Of a stretch of 17,299 bases of DNA, positions 9,040 to 17,299 are shown piece after piece (within the stretch, counting starts at the first letter, position 1; the number at the start of each line of letters is the position of its first letter). The notes under the pieces were generated by a model, which had not been told where the DNA came from, did no database searches, and was given only the letters and a program-made list of their open reading frames with translations. Both the position numbers and the translations under genes were made by a program. This DNA comes from Terana coerulea (lineage: Eukaryota; Basidiomycota; Agaricomycetes; Polyporales; Phanerochaetaceae): contig JAKOGH010000105.1 of NCBI GenBank assembly GCA_024811115.1, forward strand, positions 1 through 17,299, written 5' to 3'.

Positions 9040-11651
9040 ATGAACGATGCGTGTCCAATGAATGGAATTTATGAGACGATAAGCAAGCAAGCAAGCAAAG
9101 TATGCCGTTCTGGGTCGGGTTCTCGTGGTGAAGCCTGCAGCTGAATACAGAGTGAGTATCTCTGTCCGCGCTCTGTCCTCCACAAGCGCATAAGTCAAGG
9201 AAGTAAATGTGGGTTCGCGCGGGACACCGAGCGCCGCCCGTTCCTGGCACGCCGTCGTTCGCTCGCTCGCCGCGTCCGCCCCGTAGGTGTCCACTCCCCG
9301 CCCCGCCGCCGTACATGCAGAGGCTGAGCGCTGAGCCTGCGAAAGGGCGTGGCGCGGTATGCAGCACGCCCGCGAAGACGGCGGCGTGGTCCGGGCGTGG
9401 TCCGCGAGAGGGCGGCGGCAGAGACGGCGGACACGGGAGACTGGACGCGTCCCCCGACGAAAGCGAAAGCTTTGTCCTCGCTGAGAAGTCAGATGAGCCG
9501 CGTGGTTGGCTGGTTCCGTCGCGCCGCGGCATCCGCGGCACGGCTGGACCGTTATAGCTGTGGTACCGCGGACCAGTGGGCTCGGCAGCAGGAAAGGAGG
9601 TGAGGTACCGTGTGGGCGGAAGTGTGGGGAGTACTGCCTGGCGCGTCGGGGTTGTGCACGCCACAGTGCAGCCTGACACGGGAGCTTGACGATGTGCGAT
9701 GGGGTGTCAGCGACGATGCAGCACATGTTTGCAAACGTGCATACCTTTTTGATAACGGAAACAGCGCGTGTTGCGATGCATCTTTTCGGTAGAGTCATTT
9801 CGGGGCAGAATGCATGAGTGTTGGTTTGGAAGGCTTCATGCACAGCGCTCTACACGTGAAACGATTCGATCAGTGCTCATAAAGGGATGAATGTGTACTC
9901 ACAAAGTACATGAGGTGCGAATGTGTCTCCTTCCGGCTTGTCAAGCCGCCGAGCGTCGTTTGCCCACTGCGGAGGATGCGGATGTAGCAGAGACGCCTGC
10001 ACGAAGGGAATGCGCGGGACACACGGGCATGTCGAGGATGTGCAGATGGGCGGGGCCCGTGCGGTGCTGTACGGCAAGCCAAGTCACGGACGCGACAATG
10101 ATGCTCGCGCGGGAAGCAGCTGCACCGACGGTGACGATAGACGCGTCAGACCTGTTCACCTGAAGCCGGATAGAAGGGTATCGCGAGCATGTATGTTCGG
10201 AGTAAGAGTGCGATGAATAGCAAGATAAGAGCAGAAAACACGCAGCCAGAAACTGGACGATGTTCCTTCGCCGATTGGTCTCTTTCCACGCCAACGTGTC
10301 CCCGCGCCTCCTCCATACCCTCGCACTTCCTCTCGCCGTATTTCGCGCCTTTGTCCCTCGTTCCTACCCCTTCTTTTCACCACAGCCTTCTCGACCCTGG
10401 CAGGCCGCCCTGCCCTTCCGTGTCCTTGCGCCGCTCGGCTGACCACCGAAGTGTGGTGGACGAGGGCACCGCCGCCCGCCGTACCATCGTGGTGCAGGTG
10501 AGTGCGCATCTCGACCCGACTCGCGCGGTCTTCTGCACCGCGTCCGAATCCTGGTGCATGCATGCATCGTCAGAACGTGCCGAAGACGCTACACATGATA
10601 GTGGGACGAACCGCTGTGCCACTGCCACCTTTCCTTTTTTCGCTGCTTGTGGTGGAAGAAGTGAGGGACGTGGCTTGCGGAGGGTGCATGAGTCACGGTA
10701 CGTTTCTGCTCGGTCGAGCATCCGCGAATGGGCGCGGTGGCCGTCTTCTGCTTCGTCCTGAGCAAGACAGGGGTGTTCTCTCCGTCGAAGGAAGGGTCGT
10801 ACTATCTAGCTAGGAGGTAGCCTGTATAGCTATGTGCATATGGGTAGGATGGGCAGCGTGGAGCCAGGATTTGTGCCTCATAGCCATAGCCACGCGAAAA
10901 GCAAACGAAGACAATTCTGGGTATTATCGAGTGTCAAACTTTAAAGGCACGCAGTCATCGCAGCAATAAGGGTAGAAAAGTGATAGCATTGGGTGGTAAG
11001 GTAGTTGCAGAAGGCGCAAAGCGTACCCGTTTCTTCCACCGCCGCATCCCCCTATCCAGAGCCTCGGCTATGATGACCGTTCCATCTGACGTCCCGGCTC
11101 GAGGAGTCCAGCGCAAGTTGTGTCCACCTCGTGTGTTGGGACGAGCAGCAGTGGGGCTGCGGAGGGGCTGGCTTCAGCGCACAACACCAATGAATGCAAT
11201 TGAAGATGTTTAGTTTCGCTTTGAGTTGCGTCGCGGTGTGATTACGGAATGCAGAGGCGTGGAAGGATGAGCTCGAGAGACTCGAGGTGGAAGTTAGGAT
11301 GTTCGAAACGTGGTAAATGCCTTCCTTTGCGAGCGGCGGCTTCGTGGCGGCGGCAGTCGCCGAGCGAGGCGTAGCGCTTCTGCGCTTGCTCCTTTCCTTC
11401 CGACTTCCTTCATCACCATGCCCCAGCTTCTCCGCCGCAATATGTTCTGGTAGCCGAGCACCGTAAAAGGTTGGTAACTAGTGTTCTGATCCTGCGACGG
11501 CTACTGCGCCCTGCCCTGCCAAAATACTGCCATCAGTGTCCACGCCGTCTGTCGCAGCGTGTGACTCGTGAAGGGCCGCTGTCAAGAGGTGAGTTCGTTG
11601 TTAAATAAGATGTTCCTGCGCGGGTTTGCGGAGCCGCCATGATATGACACC
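9040..11651. other. Gene-poor spacer between the duplicated hydrophobin genes
   Basis: I could not support a gene in this 2.6-kb stretch. A GCAA microsatellite (about 9083-9100) follows hydrophobin 1. Around 9200-9560 the sequence is G+C-rich with overlapping open frames on both strands and no recognisable domain. From 9870 to 10300 the frames are short. At 10440-10497 one plus frame reads VVDEGTAARRTIVVQ and ends at a clean GTGAGT donor (10499), following a pyrimidine-rich stretch. It could be an isolated exon relic, but no partner exon was found. From 10800 to 11650 no frame is long enough to discuss. Confidence 0.5.
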
Positions 11652-12007
11652 GTTCTTAGCGGCACACTTGACAGGCTTGAAATGAGGCGCTTTGCCGCTC
11701 TTCATGCTGCGCTATTCAAATATCGACGGCTGGCATCATAGCCCTCTGCTTCCGCGATGACGCAGTGCAGGATTGCCATGTTGACCTGTCACTGGCTGTT
11801 TGTCAGATGATGACGTGTGGTCTGGTGGCGATGCTTTCTGTCTTGAGTAAATTACCCAGGTACGCCTTGCGATGCTCTCACGGTTAGCAACTCAGCGAAC
11901 CATCGTGTCCTAGCAGCATTGAGCAAATACTCCACCCTCCGTATTCGCTGCCAGGCACGACATCGAATATGAACATCTTGCATTGTCCCGTATTGGAGTA
12001 GTACAAC

Positions 12008-12268
12008 TGTCAAAATAACGGGTCGCGCGGGTGGGAACGTCGGCGGCAGGAAGGCAAACGCGCGAGTGTTCACATTACATTTTGAGTTGCTATGTAGTCT
12101 AGTGAGTCACATCCGATAAATCCAATGTAAATAAGAATAAACAGAGAGCGCACGAGGCGCCCGTGAGTTCAAGCTCGACAACTCAACCAATAAATTCAAC
12201 AACAACATGGTCCTACCTCGCGTTTGGCTCGGGACAAACCGTTGTCTGGTAGACCCGCGAACTAAGTT
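12008..12268. mobile_element. Insertion in promoter copy B, possible solo LTR or LTR fragment
   Basis: This block has no counterpart in copy A, where about 15 unrelated bases occupy the place. It begins TGTCAAAATAACGG. About 200 bases later is an A/C-rich end (CAACAACAACA, to 12207), followed immediately by TGGTCCTACC, which has the look of an LTR end plus primer-binding site. AATAAA-like signals lie near 12135. No target-site duplication could be verified because the flanks differ from copy A. A deletion in copy A is an alternative explanation. Confidence 0.35.
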
Positions 12269-12292
12269 TGGTACAGCATTCGTTTCTGGACG

Positions 12293-12299
12293 TATAAAA
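12293..12299 (+). promoter_or_regulatory. TATA box of hydrophobin 2
   Basis: TATAAAA lies 82 bases before the ATG at 12381 within TTTCTGGACGTATAAAAGAG, conserved with copy A. An ATG at 12313 lies between TATA and the start but is out of frame, and it falls where transcription would only just begin. Confidence 0.7.
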
Positions 12300-12380
12300 G
12301 AGTCCCTCACCCATGGTCCATCCCCAGCAAACAGCAGTCACTCTCAGTGTTTCTGCAAGCTTCTCAAGCAACTTCACAAG

Positions 12381-13203
12381 ATGTTCTCTCGCCTCCTCTC
12401 AGCTTCCATCCTTGCCCTCCCTCTTCTTGCGGTCGCCACACCCGTTGCTCGCAACGATGCGCCCACCACGGCGTGCTGCGCCAGCACCGTCCCCGTACGT
12501 TCTCCCCTCCTAGCATCGCTGATTACCTTTGCTCACCGGATACCTGTCTCAAGCGAACTCCGCTACAGGAAGTGCCATTCTCGGGCTTCTTGGCGTCGTC
12601 GTCCAGGATGTCACCGCGAGCATCGGCTTGACCTGCTCTCCCATCAGCGTTGTGGGTGTCGGCTCTGGGTCCGAGTGCAGCGGTTCGACCGTCTCTTGCT
12701 CCAACGGCGTCGTTGTACGTCCCATGCCCTTCACACCCCCTTCTTCTGCATTCGCTGACATGGTCTCAACCGCAGCACGGCATCGGCATTGGCTGCATCC
12801 CCATTTCGACCACCAAACGCAACGAGGCTCCCGTCTCCGCTCCTGCCCCCAGTGCCCCTACGACCGCCTGCTGTGCCAGCACTGAGCCCGTGAGTACCGG
12901 CTTATATCAACTTGCGGGAGACTCTGACAATGTACCGGACGCAGGCGAGCTCCAAGGCTGGCTCCGCCCTCCTCGGTCTTCTCGGCATCGACCTCAGCGA
13001 CCTGAACGTCCTGCTCGGTCTCACCTACTCGCCTATCAGCGTCGTCGGCGTCGGCTCCGGGTCCGAGTGCAGCGGCTCCACCGTCTCGTGCACCAACGGC
13101 GTCGTCGTATGTCTTCATGTCAAATTTGTGGATGTCTCGCGGATGCTAACGTCGGATTCTGTAGCACGGTATCGGTATCGGCTGTGTTCCCGTCACCCTC
13201 TAA
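12381..13203 (+). CDS. Two-module hydrophobin-like protein with a damaged first splice acceptor
   Basis: Exons 12381-12494, 12553-12714, 12776-12889, 12945-13106 and 13165-13203 would join into 196 residues: signal peptide (about 1-20), module 1 (about 32-99), linker, module 2 (about 124-191). Module 1 has CC32-33, C66, C80, C87, C99, with Ser86 at the C6 position and no C1. Module 2 has CC124-125, Tyr158 in place of C4, C172, C179, C191, again lacking C1 and C6. Exon boundaries fall at the same places in both modules and in hydrophobin 1, so module 2 arose by internal duplication. The linker [18 protein letters not shown] carries KR at 106-107, matching the tail KR of hydrophobin 1, and could be a Kex2 site. 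The first intron ends CAA at 12550-12552 instead of CAG, so normal splicing there is doubtful. The other three acceptors are intact. Confidence 0.75.
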
Positions 13204-13566
13204 CTTGTACTGTGCACAAAATAGGCAGACGACAGGTGGAAGTGGGTCATGATGAAGAGCAGACAGAGGACTCATATGCCAGTGGATCGTAGTGATGTAA
13301 TGTACCTATGTATGACTGAATTGACTGTACAAGTTTGGCTTGACAGGTGCAACCCTATGCGAAAAGACTTCCATGCTGTTTACAATCGTCGAACTGTCTT
13401 CATGCTACCGCAAGATAAGTTATGATGGAGTACTACTACTTACAACTGAAAAAGATGACAATGTGAGGTGTGAAATGAGTATGCTACTAGTCCATGTGCC
13501 AGGAAATAGGATATGATGGCATGAAGTACGTGAAAAGGCGAAGAAACCGTCTAAGTGATGGGTAAA
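13204..13566. other. Convergent intergenic region
   Basis: This is A+T-richer sequence between the stop of hydrophobin 2 (plus) and the stop of the kinase-like gene (minus). It should hold both 3' untranslated regions. TGTAATGTA near 13295 could be part of the hydrophobin polyadenylation region. No open frame or repeat of note is visible. Confidence 0.6.
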
Positions 13567-14533
13567 TCAAGGAGGCGGCCGGACTGGAGACTCCCGCAGT
13601 GTCTGGGTGTGTGTTTGCCGGTCAGACAATCTGGATGCGGAGTAGTACCGAGCCCCGTCGGCCCCGTCGGCATCGTTGGTCTTGGGTCGCTTGGATGTAT
13701 CAGACTCCAGGTCTTCTCCGCGACGCTTCCGGTCCTTCGGCTGGGCTTCCTCAGCGACGATGTCCCTGTGCAAACCCGGATCGAGTTGAATGTCTTCTTG
13801 ATCGCTGTAATTGACCAGGAAGTCGAGCAATATCCGCCTAAACGCCTCATGCAGATGATCCAGCTGCGGCTTCGGCTCCAGATATGAATACTCGGGCAAA
13901 ACGTTTCGAGCAAGCTTTACCAGCATCTCGCCGAGACCGATGTTTTGCAGCTGTGGATGCAGCGCCTCCTCGAAATCGAAGTCTTCCCATCGCAGTAGAG
14001 GATCGCGGTCGTCGTCGGCGTGTGGCCCATTATCAATGGCGGGCTTGAAGAGAAGCTTGCGCAGGTTGCTGGCCGGTCTGCTGAAAGTTTTCTCGAGTGG
14101 GGAACCCAGCGGTCGCACAAGGACTAGGTTCGTCAATAGCGTCCAGAAGATGGACTCGACGTCGCGTGATGGCCTATGGCTAAATGCCAATGTCGAATCG
14201 GGTTGCGTCCCTGGCTTGATTGCACATTTCCCGCCATGACACTTGCCCCCACTGTCGCACATCTCGTCATACGCCGTTTGGGTGTATGCAGCGACGTACA
14301 CTTCCAGAGCTTTACCAGCAAGGGATGGCATGGGAACAAACCAGAGTTGTGGTGGGCGAGGTCTCAGTATTCGGCCTTGAGCCACTGCACGGGCAGTATA
14401 GCGGGCAGTACCCTGCCGATACGAATGAGTATTTTGAACACGGGAAGTATGATTGAGAGGTACTCACCGTGCGTTCCCTAAGCTCTTGGCTAACAATGGC
14501 TTCGTCCACCTTCAAGGGCCCATCGCCCGTCAT
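13567..14533 (-). CDS. C-terminal part of a FunK1-like fungal kinase, probably truncated
   Basis: Two exons (14533-14468 and 14412-13567, 55-bp intron with GTGAGT donor) give 303 residues if the ATG at 14533 is used. The join ...ELRERT/GTARYTARAVAQGRIL restores the RTGTxxFMA-type segment that follows the DFD motif in FunK1-family kinases. Later come a HRPSRDVESIFWTLL segment, which is the family's HDxES(I/V)FW motif, and DHLHEAFRRILLDFL, a typical C-terminal helix. The tail has a basic stretch KDRKRRGEDLESDTSKRPK that could be a nuclear signal. The ATP-binding lobe and catalytic loop are not in this frame. About 40 bases upstream another frame reads CLVIDFDNSL, which looks like the missing DFD segment shifted by one base. 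The gene is therefore more likely a decayed remnant than a working kinase, although a short expressed protein cannot be excluded. Confidence 0.6.
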
Positions 14534-15518
14534 GGAGGCTGTAGCGTTCTTCACGGGCTCCGCGGGAGAGAATTATCAAAGTCGATAACGAGACAAAGAA
14601 TGGGATCAAAGTGAGAGTGGCCACAGGCCAGGCAGCGAGTGAGAGTAAGAGTTGAACTACAGGATTACCATATTTGGGGGAAGATGCGAGCTTCAACGTT
14701 TCAACCTCCGCTGATGGCAAGTCGGTGGCCCGGTGCTGGTGGTCCGACGTCGCAAATTGGTTGCAAACCCTCAGTTTGACCCGTTGTATGGTTCTCCGAA
14801 TTGCAAAACAGAGGTGCTGTTAGGGCGCTGCTAGGGCGAAGCTGAGGGGGTTTTTTTGTGCAAATAATTGGTGCACTTCGAGAATACAGGAACGATGATA
14901 GTATTGGTATAGGGCGTCTACTGATCATGACCTACCAGCTGCAGCTGCAGAGGTTGAGAGGGTACCGTCAGGGCTGTTACCGGTAGTTAAGTGCGTGGTT
15001 AAGTGCGCCTCTGTGTGCTATGCGGTACTAGTAACTCGAGTTGCCAAATGTTGATGTAGTAGCGCGCAAAACACCGTTTAGGGCTTCTGTAATATGCCAC
15101 TGGCACTCACGCCGCATTTGCCGAGAGTCCAGAGACATCATTGTAGATGCAGGAAATAACAAGAAGTCTTAAGAGTAAAAATATGATGCAGCACGGAAAA
15201 TTCACGGCGGCGTGTGCAAGTCTCGTCACGTCGGAGTATGTGACGGTCAATAAGGACGTGCGGAGGGAGAAGACTCTCGAGACCCATCGGTGGCCTTGCC
15301 CTGGGTGTCCTTCGCAGTTCTTCTGGCTTGTATGTTTACGTCTGGTGGGATACGACGCTTCCAAAAGGTCCGTAATCATTGTATCTAAGCATCATGCACT
15401 CTCATTAGATAGCTAGTATTCCTAGATGGTACGCGAGGTTACAATCATGTAAAACAGACGAGATAACGGATGTCAAAGTTATTAACGAGCTGCTCAACAC
15501 TCATCCCTGCTTAACAGC
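14534..15518. other. Spacer with possible upstream remnant of the kinase gene
   Basis: Minus-strand 14565-14640 encodes HSHFDPILCLVIDFDNSL in one frame and a hydrophobic peptide in another; the former may be a kinase remnant. I looked for an HRD-type catalytic loop farther up (14640-14930) and did not find one. From 14930 to 15518 there are only short frames. A G+T-rich stretch with repeated TTAAGTGCG (14986-15007) and PstI-like CTGCAG palindromes (14938-14950) stand out slightly. Confidence 0.5.
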
Positions 15519-16470
15519 TCAGACAGGGTACTGCATGCTAAGCGTAGTGTTGAGTCCAGAGAGGGTACCGTTCAAAACGGCCTGATCGTGGCTCCTCGCA
15601 AGGAAACCGTACTGCGGAAGGTACCTAAAAATGACCAACCTCAGCCAACATGCTGCACATTAAGAACCAGATCACGCACTGGTCAAAGAAGGGCAGCATC
15701 TCCGGCGTGCCAGGAGTGTTCCTCCAGTCGCGCATAAGCTCCAGGGAGACGGCGAACATCGAGAGGACGTTGATGCCGGCCGCGCGCATGCGGTCGTTGG
15801 CATCCTGTGCGGTCTTGACGTCGAATGTGCCGGAGGCGTCGCTGTTGGCGAAGACGCTGTACCCCGCATCTTTCAGGGACAGCGCCAAGAATGCCGTGCA
15901 CACCTGGAGTGGACAGATGAGTATGGAGGGCATCGAAATGGAAATACCGCTTACGTCGGTCGTTAACCCAGCGAGGATCACCTGCTTCTTGCCCGTCGCC
16001 TTCACGGCAGCCTGGAAGTCAGGGTTGTCCCACGCGTCCACCTCGCCTTGGCGATGGATGAAGGGTGCATTCGGGTGCATCGTGACGATCTCCTCCGTTA
16101 ACGGTCCGTTCTGGCCTACACTCGCCGTCAGTTTTCCGCGCGCTGAAAGCAACGTGCAAGGAGTACGTGCCTTGGTCTGCGCTCGTGGTGAGGATGGTGG
16201 GCAGGTTGAAGATCTTGCCAAGCGCAGCGTGCGCGAGGATGTTTGCCTTCATATCCACGGGGGTATAGTCACGGGCTAGCTGGTACAGGCCCTCCTGGTG
16301 GTCGACCACAAGAAGGACCGCGTCGTTCTTGTCCAGCCTTTCGTAGGTGAACGCGGAGGCTACCTCGCTGGTCAGCAAGATGAAGCAGAATGACAGCAGG
16401 AGAACGTACCAGTCAAGAAGAGACTGCAGAACAAGACGACGTGGCTAACGAAGGAGCTGCGGAACTGCAT
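15519..16470 (-). CDS. Secreted isochorismatase-like cysteine hydrolase
   Basis: Five exons (16470-16410, 16359-16167, 16120-15955, 15903-15680, 15624-15519) join in frame into 249 residues, with introns of 50, 46, 51 and 55 bp. Exon 1 gives a signal peptide: MQFRSSFVSHVVLFCSLFLT then ASA before FTYERLDKND. The isochorismatase fold follows: VLLVVDHQEGLYQLARDY with the catalytic Asp, FNLPTILTTSA, the WDNPDFQAAV segment, ATGKKQVILAG with the catalytic Lys, and TTDVCTAFLALSL with the nucleophilic Cys, which is split by intron 3. The Asp-Lys-Cys triad is complete. The last exon (FDQYLPQYGFLARSH) fits the family C-terminus and contains a possible N-glycosylation site, NGT. The closest known group is YcaC-like hydrolases, whose substrates are mostly unknown. 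Export suggests it acts on an external amide or ester. The second junction (16167/16120) is the least certain. Confidence 0.88.
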
Positions 16471-16552
16471 ATTGTTGTGAGGTGAGAAAGAGAGCCGGGT
16501 TGAGCACTGAACACTGGTAGAGCAGTGAGGATTGACCATTACCGACATACGC

Positions 16553-16559
16553 TTTTATA
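16553..16559 (-). promoter_or_regulatory. TATA box of the isochorismatase-like gene
   Basis: Read on the minus strand, TATAAAA lies 82 bases upstream of the ATG at 16470, nearly the same spacing as in both hydrophobin genes. No other TATA-like element lies between it and the start. This supports the signal-peptide ATG as the real start. Confidence 0.65.
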
Positions 16560-16837
16560 GCCATGGCGGGGACGCCAGACGCCGAGGCGAAAGCACGGCT
16601 GCGGCGCAAAGCGGTCAGGACGGGCGACGCGGAGAGCTAGAAGCATGCACCCTGCACACCCAATGACCATCACCGGTAAGCTTCCGATGTGCTTCTGCAG
16701 TGCGCTGACAGGCATAGTGATTGACTTACTGTTGTCCCATGGCAGCCGGGAGTCTAAAAGGTAAGTGAGCACGCTCAGCTTAGCGCACGAGCGCACGCTG
16801 GCCGGTCGTTCACCGTACCAAGCCACGCGCCACCACC

Positions 16838-16879
16838 CCTGCTCGTTCCCTCCGGCGCCCTGCTCGTTTCCTCCGGTGC
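16838..16879. repeat. Two imperfect 21-bp tandem units
   Basis: The unit CCCTGCTCGTTCCCTCCGGC occurs twice in a row with three or so differences. On the minus strand it would encode GGNEQGA/GGNEQGW. It directly follows the P450-like fragment and may mark a small local duplication. Confidence 0.7.
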
Positions 16880-16900
16880 ACTTGACGGCGAAATCTTGAC

Positions 16901-16970
16901 GGTAGGTCGCCGTGCCCGAGCTTTCATGTCCAGCCAGCAGGAAAAAATCCTCGTATCTGATTGTTTCATC
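16901..16970 (-). pseudogene. Possible cytochrome P450 I-helix relic
   Basis: In one minus frame an AG acceptor (CAG at 16973-16971) is followed by DETIRYEDFFLLAGHESSG and then TAT. This matches the P450 I-helix consensus, (S)DE...FLLAGHET(S/T). Beyond it the frame stays open (YRQDFAVKCTGG...), but it no longer resembles a P450, and no ExxR or haem-binding motif was found downstream. With only about 23 residues this may be a decayed exon or chance. Confidence 0.25.
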
Positions 16971-17248
16971 TGAATTTGCTCATATAACCAAAGATGGTTC
17001 GTGTTCCTAGAGATTTTAATGCGGCTCGAGGTACCATATCTGCCCTCAACTGTATGTTAGCTTCTTACCAATATAGCATCCCATGCTTCGCTGGAAGTCA
17101 GCGAGCCGATGTAGTTGAGGATAGCGACGACAAAGCACGATAGCATAAGAATAGGGTAAGAATACAGCTGTGCGACTATCGTGACTGCTCTGCGTAGATC
17201 TACCCATTTCGTGAGTACATGTCGTCGCAATCCAATGAAAATGCATAC

Positions 17249-17299
17249 CTTTGATCGTCTTGTCAGCGCCACCGGTGATCAGCCCGTTCCAGTCATATC
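17249..17299 (-). CDS. WD40-repeat protein fragment, possibly Pex7-like, continues past the right edge
   Basis: The last 51 bases encode YDWNGLITGGADKTIK on the minus strand, a WD40 blade of the form DWN...(G/S)GxDKTIKxWD. That form is typical of Pex7, the peroxisomal PTS2-signal receptor, but also of other WD40 proteins. The exon ends at a GTATGC donor (17248). A 49-bp intron with a TACTCAC branch motif could join 17199, giving K-DLRRAVTIVAQL. That keeps the DLRR of the usual KVWDLR but loses the VW, so either the junction is wrong or the gene is damaged. No further WD40 blade could be read to the left. Confidence 0.45.

Larger units (their letters stand above)
11652..12370 (+). repeat. Promoter duplication, copy B, split by an insertion
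   Basis: 11652-12007 and 12269-12370 match copy A (8026-8500) in order and orientation. Divergence is moderate: single-base changes and small indels, for example an extra stretch around 11725-11750. The copy is interrupted by about 260 bases (12008-12268), so the distal conserved block now lies about 290 bp from the TATA box instead of about 40 bp. Confidence 0.85.

Noticed and set aside
9207..9679. Overlapping open frames on both strands in the G+C-rich patch after hydrophobin 1
   Set aside because: No start context, splice pattern or domain on either strand; they look like shadow frames of composition.
9941..10294. Minus-strand frame with a hydrophobic start (FLAACFLLLSCYSS)
   Set aside because: It opens at TTG, not ATG, the hydrophobic part is short, and nothing else supports a secreted or membrane protein here.
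15625..15679. Reading through to a stop at 15625 as the C-terminus of the isochorismatase-like protein
   Set aside because: A 55-bp intron with GTGCGT donor and TTTTTAG acceptor joins a further exon (to 15519) that encodes the family-typical YLPxYG...AR tail.
1..17299. tRNA, rRNA, CRISPR arrays, bacterial operons or a defence island
   Set aside because: No cloverleaf-like tRNA boxes, no regularly spaced repeats and no bacterial gene organisation were seen; the window is intron-containing fungal DNA.

Overview
This window reads as nuclear DNA of a filamentous basidiomycete, probably an Agaricomycete. The evidence is short spliceosomal introns of about 46-190 bp, mostly with GTGCGT, GTACGT or GTGAGT donors. 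It also comes from the families present: a fungal-order betaine-lipid synthase, class I hydrophobin-like proteins, and a FunK1-type kinase fragment of the kind expanded in Agaricomycetes. All gene models were assembled by hand from splice signals and frame continuity; no search was run.

Left part (1 to about 8 kb, visibly G+C-rich). A very intron-dense minus-strand gene runs off the left edge. It encodes a betaine-lipid (DGTS) synthase of the BTA1 type, with a BtaB-like methyltransferase half followed by a BtaA-like half. Eighteen exons can be chained in a single consistent frame, including exons of 31, 22 and only 6 nt. About 3 kb without a convincing gene follows, then a plus-strand four-exon gene for a TLC-domain (TRAM/LAG1/CLN8-type) membrane protein.

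Middle part (8-13.2 kb). Two related plus-strand genes encode small secreted hydrophobin-like proteins. Both lack the first and sixth of the eight hydrophobin cysteines, which are the two partners of one disulfide. Their promoters are also duplicated. The second copy carries a roughly 260 bp LTR-like insertion just upstream of its TATA box, contains two hydrophobin modules in one reading frame, has lost the fourth cysteine of module 2, and has a damaged splice acceptor before module 1. About 2.6 kb between the two genes holds nothing I can identify.

Right part (13.5-17.3 kb, less G+C-rich). On the minus strand lie a truncated FunK1-like kinase gene, probably decayed, and a complete five-exon gene for a secreted isochorismatase-like cysteine hydrolase with its own TATA box. 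Near the right edge are a short P450-like I-helix fragment and the edge of a WD40-repeat (Pex7-like) gene.

The strongest leads are the 6-nt microexon in BTA1 and the disulfide-deficient, partly fused hydrophobin pair. No dedicated defence or mobile system was recognised.
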